Source: Candidatus Eiseniibacteriota bacterium
Lineage (GTDB): Bacteria > Joyebacterota > Joyebacteria > Joyebacterales > Joyebacteraceae
NCBI GenBank assembly: GCA_030639555.1
Contig: DAOWCM010000110.1
Coordinates: 1-7,247 of the forward strand
Reading direction: 5' to 3'
Length of the DNA: 7,247 bases
The notes beneath the pieces were generated by a model that saw only the letters and a program-made list of their open reading frames with translations, made no database searches and was not told where the DNA came from. Both the position numbers and the translations under genes were made by a program. Within the stretch, counting starts at the first letter, position 1. Each line of letters opens with the position of its first letter. Positions 1 through 5,343 of the stretch are shown in pieces.

Positions 1-2
1 CG

Positions 3-167
3 TTCTACACGACGAAGGAGATCGGGCGCGGCACCGGCCTGGGCCTTTCCATAGCGTACGGGATCGTCGAGCGGCATCACGGCTCGATTCACGTAGAGAG
101 CGAAGTCGGGAAAGGAACGTCCTTCTTCGTGCGGCTGCCCGTGCCCGAGATCGAGCCCGGCATGTAG
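3..167 (+). CDS. Sensor histidine kinase, C-terminal fragment (5' end outside window)
   Basis: This is the last 54 codons of a two-component sensor histidine kinase, open at the left edge and ending in TAG. The visible part is the end of the HATPase_c ATP-binding domain. It begins F-Y-T-T-K, continues with the G-R-G-T-G-L-G-L-S glycine-rich box (G2-like), then an H-H-G-S-I segment where most family members have H-G-G, and G-K-G-T-S-F-F-V-R-L-P as the closing beta strand. The protein ends 9 residues after that strand, so no receiver domain is fused at the C-terminus. The phosphoacceptor histidine, sensor region and any partner response regulator lie outside the window, so the signal is unknown. 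The gene is convergent with the next one and is followed by a hairpin that probably ends its transcript. Confidence 0.93.
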   Translation, partial: FYTTKEIGRGTGLGLSIAYGIVERHHGSIHVESEVGKGTSFFVRLPVPEIEPGM

Positions 168-192
168 CGGGCGCCGCGACCAGTTCGTGAAG

Positions 193-216
193 AGCCCGGG
201 TCTCTGGACCCGGGCT
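193..216 (+). terminator. GC-rich hairpin, likely terminator between convergent genes
   Basis: A perfect 10-bp stem (193-202 with 207-216) closes a 4-nt loop, TCTG. It starts 25 nt after the kinase stop codon. The tract after it (TCTCACATG) is only weakly T-rich, so it is not a textbook intrinsic terminator. The symmetric stem between two convergent genes suits a terminator acting in either direction, although the minus-strand gene ends about 140 nt away. Confidence 0.7.
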
Positions 217-356
217 TCTCACATGTATGCCTAAGGCAGTCAAGGGTAGAGTGTGACCTGCTGGCTGAGCGGACCGCCCGCCATGTGGGCATCTCACTTC
301 TTCTACCTGGAGATCGCGGCTTTCCTCGGGCGCCGCCGCACACACCTTCGCCGACA

Positions 357-1274
357 TCACCGGATCAACACAATCCGGCGTGTCTCGCTTGTCCCGCCGC
401 AGCGCAGCCGACAGAAGTAGACGCCGCTCGGCGCCGCTGAGCCACTCCGGTCGGTGCCGTTCCAGAAGGCGCTGTGGATCCCGGGGCTTTGACGAGCACT
501 GTGCAGCGTGCGAACCAGCTGACCGGAGGCGTCGTAGATGGCCAGATCGATCGCGCCCGCGCCATCGCTCGGGACGACGTAGTCGATCCGCGTTCCTGTG
601 GAGAAAGGGTTCGGGGCGTTCTGCCCCAGAAAGAGCATCGCCGACGGATCTCCCTGCGCGACGCCAGTCGGATCGGGCTGTGTCTCGATGATTAGCTTCG
701 GATAGCCGTTCCCCTCCGTCACCCAAACACCCCCGAAGCTGCCTGCGCGGACCGTCAGGCCGACATACGTTTCCTGGACGGCGACCAGCTCGGTGACGAA
801 CAATGTGACGTCGAAAGTGAGCACCTGGCCGATCCAGGGATCCGGCGTGAGGACCGCGTCGAGCTCGTTGCCGTCGCCGGCCTGAAAATCGGCTAGCTCC
901 TCGACGCCATTCCCGACATAGCCGTCGACGACCAAGGACTCCGGCGTCTCCCCATTCACGCCGAGACCATAGAGCTCGATTTCCGTGATCACGACCTCAA
1001 GCGTCGCGGAGCTGATCACCTCTCCCGGCGGAACGCTGAAGGGGGAGATGTCGAACTCGGCCATCGAGCGACATTCTCCCAGCGTTCCGAGGAGCGCGTC
1101 GTTGAAGGTGTAATACGGTCCATTGTCGCCGATGCCATCGAACGGCTCTGCGTCGACAACCTCGCAGTCCACCGGCGGGTCCTCGATCGTGAACACCGTC
1201 TGCGCCGGCGCGGTCGCCGCCCACGCGGCGAAGAGGAGAAGCAGAAGCCCAATCCATCTTGCAGGGTGTTTCAT
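357..1274 (-). CDS. Secreted protein with FlgD-like / Por-type C-terminal sorting domain
   Basis: This encodes a 305-residue exported protein. The chosen ATG at 1274 follows an ideal AAGGAGG ribosome site with a 9-nt spacer and starts directly with a signal peptide: K2-R6, hydrophobic residues 8-20, and A-P-A before Q25 as a likely signal peptidase I site. The frame stays open to 1412, but that extension would bury the signal peptide. Residues about 55-200 look like a beta-sandwich of the DNRLRE type, with M-A-E-F-D-I-S followed by I-S-S-A-T-L-E-V; this match is tentative. Residues about 215-305 form a FlgD-Ig/type IX-like C-terminal domain with N-A-P-N-P-F at 219-224, I-Y-D-A-S-G-Q-L-V-R-T-L, an H-S-A-F-W-N-G-T-D turn, G-V-Y-F and a basic end. 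In related phyla such domains direct surface attachment or secretion. The substrate or ligand is not identifiable. Cysteines at 37, 68, 288 and 292 could form disulfides. Confidence 0.9.
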   Translation of the reverse strand: MKHPARWIGLLLLLFAAWAATAPAQTVFTIEDPPVDCEVVDAEPFDGIGDNGPYYTFNDALLGTLGECRSMAEFDISPFSVPPGEVISSATLEVVITEIELYGLGVNGETPESLVVDGYVGNGVEELADFQAGDGNELDAVLTPDPWIGQVLTFDVTLFVTELVAVQETYVGLTVRAGSFGGVWVTEGNGYPKLIIETQPDPTGVAQGDPSAMLFLGQNAPNPFSTGTRIDYVVPSDGAGAIDLAIYDASGQLVRTLHSARQSPGIHSAFWNGTDRSGSAAPSGVYFCRLRCGGTSETRRIVLIR

Positions 1275-1330
1275 GGTACGAACCCTCCTTAGGCTCGAGT
1301 GCAGGTCGGATCCGTGTCGGATCCTGCGAC

Positions 1331-1351
1331 GACCCGATCTCATCTCGGGTC
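1331..1351 (-). promoter_or_regulatory. Small hairpin in the 5' leader of the secreted-protein gene
   Basis: A perfect 7-bp inverted repeat (1331-1337 with 1345-1351) encloses a 7-nt loop, about 57 nt upstream of the ATG at 1274. It does not cover the ribosome binding site. It may be a leader structure or a protein-binding dyad, or it may be chance in GC-rich DNA. Confidence 0.3.
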
Positions 1352-1464
1352 CAGCCCCGATCACTTCCGGCAACCGCGTTCCCATCGGATCGGTTCCGGC
1401 CACGGGCCTCACGTAGCACTCTTGACGGCAAAGGCATGATGCGGATGCAGATGAGCCTACTAGA

Positions 1465-1494
1465 ATTCTACTCGTCCAGGGAGGCGGTAGGCAA
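1465..1494 (-). promoter_or_regulatory. Candidate sigma-70 promoter for the secreted-protein gene
   Basis: Read on the minus strand, TTGCCT (1489-1494) is followed by an 18-nt spacer and TAGAAT (1465-1470). This gives 4 of 6 and 5 of 6 matches to the -35 and -10 consensus. It would leave a leader of roughly 185 nt before the ATG at 1274. The -10 lies in the palindrome TAGAATTCTA. No better candidate was seen closer to the gene. Confidence 0.35.
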
Positions 1495-1687
1495 GGGTCT
1501 TCGGATTGCAGGGTGGGATTGCAGGGGACGTGGTGTCGGGCGCGACTGCCAATTCACGGCGCAAACCGGCGCTCGGGGCTTTGACCTGCCCCCGGTGGTT
1601 GTGCCACTTCTAGAGGTAGGGCGCAGCTGCTGAGTACGCCGGCAACACCGCCTCCACCACCCAGCTCGCAGCTTTGCCAGCGGCTCC

Positions 1688-1863
1688 GACGCTAGTGACG
1701 GCAGTGACGGTATTCCCCGATCTCGCGGCTGGCCGGTCCGTCACCCCACGAGTCCGATCCGTGTCAGCTTCCGTTGTGCGTGTTTGATGCCCGAGTAGCG
1801 CCAGTGCGCTGTCACAATGGGCACTCTGTCCGAATCGGCTCCGAACCGGGCCCCCGCTACCAA
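1688..1863 (-). repeat. Direct repeat copy A: recombinase 3' end plus downstream flank
   Basis: This segment is homologous to 7080-7247 in the same orientation. Codon-for-codon alignment of the last 40 residues needs no gap and gives 22 identities. Two exact nucleotide runs stand out: GTAGCGCCAGTGCGC and CGGGCCCCCGCTACCAA. Similarity continues past the stop codon. GACGCT(A/G)GTGACGG...ATTCC occurs in both copies, and in both it ends 24 nt from the stop. The repeat therefore includes non-coding flank as well as a shared protein domain. Confidence 0.8.
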
Positions 1864-2241
1864 CCCGATGCGAACACCCGTCTCTCCGGAGGCGGGTGTT
1901 TGCTTGGATGCTCGGAGTGGTGGGCGGCCGAAGAGGTGCATGAGGATGTCGCCAGTGTCAGGATTGAGGTCGATCTTCTTGACGAATAGGCGCACGAGCC
2001 GGCGCTTCTCCTCCTGAGTCCCTGCATCGAAGGTCTCACTGAAGGCCTCCCGGCAACGCTCCACGACGCCCAGGTCGATTGGCTCAGCGTGTGTATTGCT
2101 TGGAAGCGCCCCGTTTCGACGGGGCGCTTCTTCTGTACGCGGCGGTAGTCCTAGCTGGATCCCGCCGGCAGGCGAAAACGTCAACGTAACGTTCGGTGTG
2201 GCGTGCGTTGTGCTGCTGTTGCTCGGCGTGCTGGTCGCCAC
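1741..2241 (-). pseudogene. Serine recombinase/resolvase C-terminal remnant
   Basis: The frame reads leftwards from a GTG at 2241 to TGA at 1741-1743. Recombinase-like sequence starts near 2091 and includes V-V-E-R-C-R-E-A-F, then E-E-K-R-R-L-V-R-L-F-V-K-K-I-D-L and I-L-M-H-L-F-G-R. This E-K-(x)n-L-V-(x)n-K-I pattern is typical of the region after the zinc ribbon and coiled coil in large serine recombinases. The tail T-A-H-W-R-Y-S-G-I-K-H-A matches the second copy at the right edge. The catalytic resolvase domain, recombinase domain and zinc ribbon are missing. The 50 codons before 2091 look unrelated, are rich in S/T/P, and contain a hairpin at 2103-2130. I read this as a 5'-truncated remnant. 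A short expressed protein is possible but I see no ribosome site for the GTG. Confidence 0.68.
2103..2130. terminator. Perfect 12-bp hairpin with TTCG loop, probable terminator
   Basis: Arms 2103-2114 and 2119-2130 pair perfectly around TTCG, a loop that gives an extra-stable tetraloop in RNA. On the plus strand TTCTGT follows, which is a modest T-tract. The hairpin lies where recombinase similarity begins and 153 nt upstream of the operon promoter, so it could insulate the operon from rightward read-through. It is also symmetric enough to act leftwards. Confidence 0.65.
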
Positions 2242-2283
2242 CGAGGCTCCGAGAAGTGTCAGGACAGCACGGGCGCGCGCCGC

Positions 2284-2312
2284 TTGACTCTCGCGCGCAT
2301 GTGCTCTATAGA
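2284..2312 (+). promoter_or_regulatory. Strong sigma-70-type promoter upstream of the trehalose operon
   Basis: TTGACT (2284-2289) is separated by exactly 17 nt from TATAGA (2307-2312). These match the -35 in 5 of 6 and the -10 in 4 of 6 positions, with optimal spacing. Transcription would start near 2319. It faces right into the dead zinc-ribbon gene and the DUF5752-treT-otsB-otsA genes, and no intergenic gap further down has room for a clear promoter. Alternating CG runs (about 2271-2278 and 2292-2298) flank the -35 and could act as an operator, though GC-rich chance repeats are equally likely. Confidence 0.65.
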
Positions 2313-2398
2313 TGGGAATGTAATCCGCAGATGGAATATAGGATCCTCAACCGGGCGTGAGTGACTCTGACGCGATCCAGTATCCGGAGGGAGGAAGA

Positions 2399-2578
2399 AC
2401 GGACGAGAAGAAGAGTGGATACAAGGTGGGCAACAGGGCCGATAAGGCTGGTAAGTAGGTCTGCGAGATCTGCCACACAGAGGGCGGCGTGCACGAGCAC
2501 GAATTCGTGGAGGGCGAGGAGTTCCCCCCCTGCATGAACTGCGGCAAGGCCACTTCTTGGAAGAAGGCGGAAGAGTAG
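2399..2578 (+). pseudogene. Decayed small zinc-ribbon protein gene (start ACG, in-frame TAG)
   Basis: One frame reads as a compact 59-residue zinc-ribbon protein broken at a single codon. Codons 1-19 give T/M-D-E-K-K-S-G-Y-K-V-G and then D-K-A-G-K. Codon 20 is TAG (2456-2458), and codons 21-59 give V-C-E-I-C, a His/Glu-rich middle and F-P-P-C-M-N-C-G-K, ending at TAG 2576-2578. C22, C25, C45 and C48 form a CxxC...CxxC zinc site. In proteins of this type the residue before the first C-pair is often aromatic (K-Y-x-C), so TAC/TAT to TAG is the simplest history. The expected start is ACG (2399-2401), placed correctly after a GGAGG ribosome site, which suggests ATG to ACG. A frame from GTG 2357 is possible but also hits TAG. 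TAG is used as a normal stop elsewhere in the window. The gene lies between the promoter and the operon, 42 nt before the next ATG. Confidence 0.72.
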
Positions 2579-2620
2579 AGGATCTCACCTCCCTATCGGG
2601 ATCCAGGACGGGCGAATAGT

Positions 2621-3301
2621 ATGGACACAGGCCGGCAATCGGCCCCACCTTGGGGTGCGTTCGCCATCAAGGACTGCGCTCTCGTGGCCATAGCCACTGG
2701 CCGACGCGCGCGAACTCTTCTGGAGCTGCGCGACGAGCTACGGACAATCGACCCGGCGTCGATCTACTTCCACTTCTGGGGCGGCCTTCTACGCTCTACG
2801 TTCGACGACCCTCGCTTCCACAACGGATTCGCCATATGGGCGGATCATGGTCTCCATGACACCGCCCTGGCGGAGCGGCTGAGCGTCATCGATCCGACGG
2901 ACTTCGGAGACATGGAGCATCTCCGCGCCAGATTGATCGAGGTCATCGATGATGACCTTGCCGAAACGGGTCTGATCCCGACCGCGCGAGAAGGGGCGGA
3001 GTTCGATTTCGTCCGCTCACAGATAGTGATCTTCGACACGGACAGGAGGCTTCTTAATCCTGCCGAGCTTCCCGGCGCGGTGGCGCGGATGTCGCGCACC
3101 AGCATCTTCTACCACTTCGTGGACGCGCGCCGCAGAACACCAGATTCCGTGGACGACTTCACTACCTGGTTGATCGACATGGACAGAGAGGGATTCCAGG
3201 ATCTGTGCGTCGGACTGGCGAGCATAGATCCGTTCTACGGATCACTGGTGGAGACGCGAGAAGCGATCTCCGGGATCTTCAGGGACTTCTTCGGGGAATA
3301 G
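2621..3301 (+). CDS. DUF5752-like protein of unknown function, first intact gene of trehalose operon
   Basis: This is a 226-residue soluble protein with no signal peptide or membrane segment. It resembles the DUF5752 family, which I recall as recurring next to TreT-like glycosyltransferases; the family name is from memory. It contains an internal duplication. Half 1 (about 14-112) has T-G-R-R-A, then E-L, then S-I-Y-F-H-F at 47-52, then F/W positions and V-I-D-P. Half 2 (about 128-224) has T-D-R-R-L, E-L, S-I-F-Y-H-F at 161-166, D-F-T-T-W and S-I-D-P. The paired S-I-(aromatic)2-H-F motifs and the R-R pairs could mark twin binding sites. No catalytic motif of a known enzyme is evident. The ATG at 2621 has only a weak AGGA 12 nt upstream, so the start is not certain. 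The stop is 6 nt before the treT start, which implies cotranscription and probable coupling. Confidence 0.85.
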   Translation: MDTGRQSAPPWGAFAIKDCALVAIATGRRARTLLELRDELRTIDPASIYFHFWGGLLRSTFDDPRFHNGFAIWADHGLHDTALAERLSVIDPTDFGDMEHLRARLIEVIDDDLAETGLIPTAREGAEFDFVRSQIVIFDTDRRLLNPAELPGAVARMSRTSIFYHFVDARRRTPDSVDDFTTWLIDMDREGFQDLCVGLASIDPFYGSLVETREAISGIFRDFFGE

Positions 3302-3307
3302 AACGCC

Positions 3308-4549
3308 GTGTCCAATCTCCTTGGGCAGTACGCCGAAGTGGCAGGCAAAGACGTCGTGGACCATCTGCGCCAGCTTGCCGCTCCTCTGTCAGGAATGAGA
3401 GTGGTCCACGTCAACTCCACGCGCGTGGGAGGTGGAGTTGCTGAGATCCTGGCGAAGCTAATCCCGCTCAAGAGAGAGCTGGGTATCGACGCGAGGTGGG
3501 AGGTGATCGACGGGAACCCGCAGTTCTTTCGGACCACGAAGTCGTTCCACAACGCGCTTCAGGGTGATCCCGCCGATATCTCCGAGGACTCGCTTCGAGA
3601 ATACGAGCGCGTGAACGCGGCGAACGCGGAATCGCTTCGCGACGAACTCCGCTCCGCGGACATGGTGTTCATACACGATCCTCAGCCAGCGCCTCTGCTC
3701 GCTCACACCCAGGAGAGATGCGGCAAGTGGATCTGGCGGTGCCACATAGACGTAAGCAAGCCCCACCGCCCGGTGTGGGACTACCTGAGCGAGTTCCTGG
3801 CCGGATACGATGCGAGCGTGTTCTCAATGGCGGAGTTCGCGCAACACCTCCCCCACACCCAGTATCTGATCCCGCCAAGCATAGACCCTCTGAGCGACAA
3901 GAACGTTCCTCTGGATGAGAGTGAGATCGCGTCTGTGCTGGAGACCTACGGTCTGGACCCCACGCGGTCACTCATCGCACAGGTCTCAAGGTACGACAGG
4001 TTCAAGGACCCCGTCGGTGTGCTCAAAGCATATCGTCTCGCCAAGCGTTTCACACCCGGTCTGCAACTGGTGCTGGCCGGCGGCGGAGCGGACGACGATC
4101 CCGAGGCCGAAGCGGTCATAGAGGAAACGCGCGAGGCCGCGGGCGGCGACCCGGACGTTCACATCCTCTTGCTCCCTCCGGACGCGCATCGCACCATAAA
4201 CGCCCTGCAGCGCGCCGCCGATGTTGTCCTCCAGAAGTCAATTCGAGAAGGCTTCGGGCTTACGGTGTCCGAGGCCATGTGGAAGGGCAAACCCGTGATC
4301 GGAGGCGACACGGGCGGAATCCGCCTGCAGGTAGTCGACTCGCACACAGGGTTCCTCGTCTCAACTCCGGAAGGTGCCGCCCTGAGAATCCGCTATCTTC
4401 TGCACCATACCGACTCGATGGCAGAGATGGGCAGGAAGGCCAAGGAGTTCGTCAGAGAGAACTTCCTGCTGACCAGACACCTGCTTGAGTACCTCACTGT
4501 CATGGTCTCGCTGGCAAACAGATTCGAAGACAGGATCGAACTGGGATGA
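3308..4549 (+). CDS. treT: Trehalose synthase, TreT-type GT4 glycosyltransferase
   Basis: TreT transfers glucose from ADP- or UDP-glucose to glucose, forming trehalose in one cytosolic and reversible step. The 413 residues fit the family length. Visible motifs are V-N-S-T-R-V-G-G-G-V-A-E at 35-46 (glycine-rich N-terminal loop), H-D-P-Q-P at 123-127, R-C-H-I-D at 144-148, S-R-Y-D-R-F-K-D-P at 227-235 and E-G-F-G-L-T-V-S-E at 314-322. The last supplies the GT4 EX7E pair E314/E322 and is followed by A-M-W-K-G-K-P-V. These are characteristic of TreT rather than generic GT4 enzymes; the related fungal-type trehalose phosphorylases are much longer. The start is GTG at 3308 with a weak GGGG upstream, which suggests coupling to the gene before it. 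The stop TGA overlaps the otsB ATG as ATGA. The nucleotide sugar and the direction in vivo cannot be told from sequence. Confidence 0.9.
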   Translation: MSNLLGQYAEVAGKDVVDHLRQLAAPLSGMRVVHVNSTRVGGGVAEILAKLIPLKRELGIDARWEVIDGNPQFFRTTKSFHNALQGDPADISEDSLREYERVNAANAESLRDELRSADMVFIHDPQPAPLLAHTQERCGKWIWRCHIDVSKPHRPVWDYLSEFLAGYDASVFSMAEFAQHLPHTQYLIPPSIDPLSDKNVPLDESEIASVLETYGLDPTRSLIAQVSRYDRFKDPVGVLKAYRLAKRFTPGLQLVLAGGGADDDPEAEAVIEETREAAGGDPDVHILLLPPDAHRTINALQRAADVVLQKSIREGFGLTVSEAMWKGKPVIGGDTGGIRLQVVDSHTGFLVSTPEGAALRIRYLLHHTDSMAEMGRKAKEFVRENFLLTRHLLEYLTVMVSLANRFEDRIELG

Positions 4550-5343
4550 CGGAGGGTCGTACGCGGATCGAGGTCGAGGGAATCCCGGAGTTCTGGGATG
4601 TCGTGACGGCCGCCGAGCAGAGGTGTCTGGTGCTCGACTACGACGGCACACTCGCGCCGTTCCGCGAGGATCGCATGCGGGCCTTCCCGCTGGAGGGGAT
4701 CCGTGAACTCCTCATCGAGATCCGAGACACGGGCAAGACTCACCTTGCGATGATGACAGGAAGACCGCTCGACGAGCTCCTTGCTCTTCTCGGCGATCTC
4801 GACGTTCCGATGAGCGGGAGCCAGGGCACCGAGTTCCGCTTCCCCGACGGCACGACACAGACGCATCTTCCCGACGAGGTCCAGGAGTCGCGGTTGGTGC
4901 GCGGCGAGAAGGAGGCGCGCGCACTCGCGCCTGACTACCGCGTCGAACGGAAGACAGCGAGCGTCGCCGTCCATACTCGCGGCATGTCCGAGCTCGACGC
5001 GGCGAGGATCCAGGACGCGCTCTGCGGCGTGTGGTCGGCAGACGCCGAAGAGCACGAACTCGAGTGCAGGAGGTTCTGCGGCGGCCTCGAGCTCAGGATC
5101 AAGGGAATAGACAAGGGCACGGCCTTGAGAACGCTACTCAACACACGCGAAGGGAAGACGCTGTGCGTCTACGTGGGAGACGATGACACCGACGAGGACG
5201 CGTTCGAGGTCGTGCGGGAGCACGGATTCGGGATCAAGGTCGGAAGCCAGGAAGATCCGACAGCGGCTACAGGGAAATTGACGGGGCCCGAGGCGGTGAG
5301 GGAGTTTCTCATACGATGGCTGGCTACGACGGCAGGGAAGTGA
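4546..5343 (+). CDS. otsB: Trehalose-6-phosphate phosphatase
   Basis: OtsB removes the phosphate from trehalose-6-phosphate in the second step of the OtsAB pathway. The 265 residues match the usual bacterial length. HAD-superfamily motifs are complete: motif I D-Y-D-G-T-L with nucleophile D31 and acid/base D33, motif II M-T-G-R with T71, motif III lysine K190 in K-G-I-D-K-G-T, and motif IV V-G-D-D-D-T-D-E-D-A-F with metal-binding D212/D213. The cap region carries E-R-K-T-A-S-V-A-V-H at 134-143, typical of OtsB. At 91-96 it has G-S-Q-G-T-E, where family members often have a histidine (for example H-G-A-E). The ATG overlaps the treT stop by ATGA and has AGGA 10 nt upstream inside treT, so it is probably translationally coupled. 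The otsA start lies within its 3' end. Confidence 0.95.
   Translation: MTEGRTRIEVEGIPEFWDVVTAAEQRCLVLDYDGTLAPFREDRMRAFPLEGIRELLIEIRDTGKTHLAMMTGRPLDELLALLGDLDVPMSGSQGTEFRFPDGTTQTHLPDEVQESRLVRGEKEARALAPDYRVERKTASVAVHTRGMSELDAARIQDALCGVWSADAEEHELECRRFCGGLELRIKGIDKGTALRTLLNTREGKTLCVYVGDDDTDEDAFEVVREHGFGIKVGSQEDPTAATGKLTGPEAVREFLIRWLATTAGK

Larger units (their letters stand above)
1275..1740. other. Gene-free stretch between secreted protein and recombinase remnant
   Basis: No convincing gene is seen on either strand in these 466 bases. The short open frames lack recognisable domains and ribosome sites. The stretch holds the Shine-Dalgarno sequence of the secreted protein (just above 1274), a doubled 9-mer GTCGGATCC (1306-1314 and 1317-1325), a small hairpin at 1331-1351, a candidate minus-strand promoter at 1465-1494, and at 1688-1716 a block shared with the 3' flank of the second recombinase copy. 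Confidence 0.6.

Noticed and set aside
1275..1412. In-frame N-terminal extension of the secreted protein to an ATG at 1412
   Set aside because: It would place the signal peptide internally and ignore the ideal AAGGAGG site upstream of the ATG at 1274.
997..1437. Minus-strand 146-codon frame overlapping the secreted protein
   Set aside because: It is a shifted frame of the secreted-protein gene with no signal peptide or domain.
1461..1470. Perfect palindrome TAGAATTCTA as a recombination or operator site
   Set aside because: A single 10-bp palindrome with no second copy in the window; it is better explained as part of a candidate -10 element or chance.
2096..2287. Plus-strand 63-codon frame with a hydrophobic stretch (V-V-L-L-L-L-G-V-L-V) that could be a small membrane protein
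   Set aside because: It starts inside the perfect hairpin, has no ribosome site, runs antisense to the recombinase remnant and ends in the operon's -35 box.
2456..2458. In-frame TAG as a recoded codon (pyrrolysine or TAG reassignment)
   Set aside because: TAG serves as the terminal stop of the kinase (165-167), the DUF5752-like gene (3299-3301) and the right-hand recombinase (7125-7127), and no readthrough element is seen.
4393..5055. Long minus-strand open frame of 220 codons
   Set aside because: It is antisense to treT and otsB, whose motifs are complete; it has no domain or ribosome site and reflects GC-rich codon bias.
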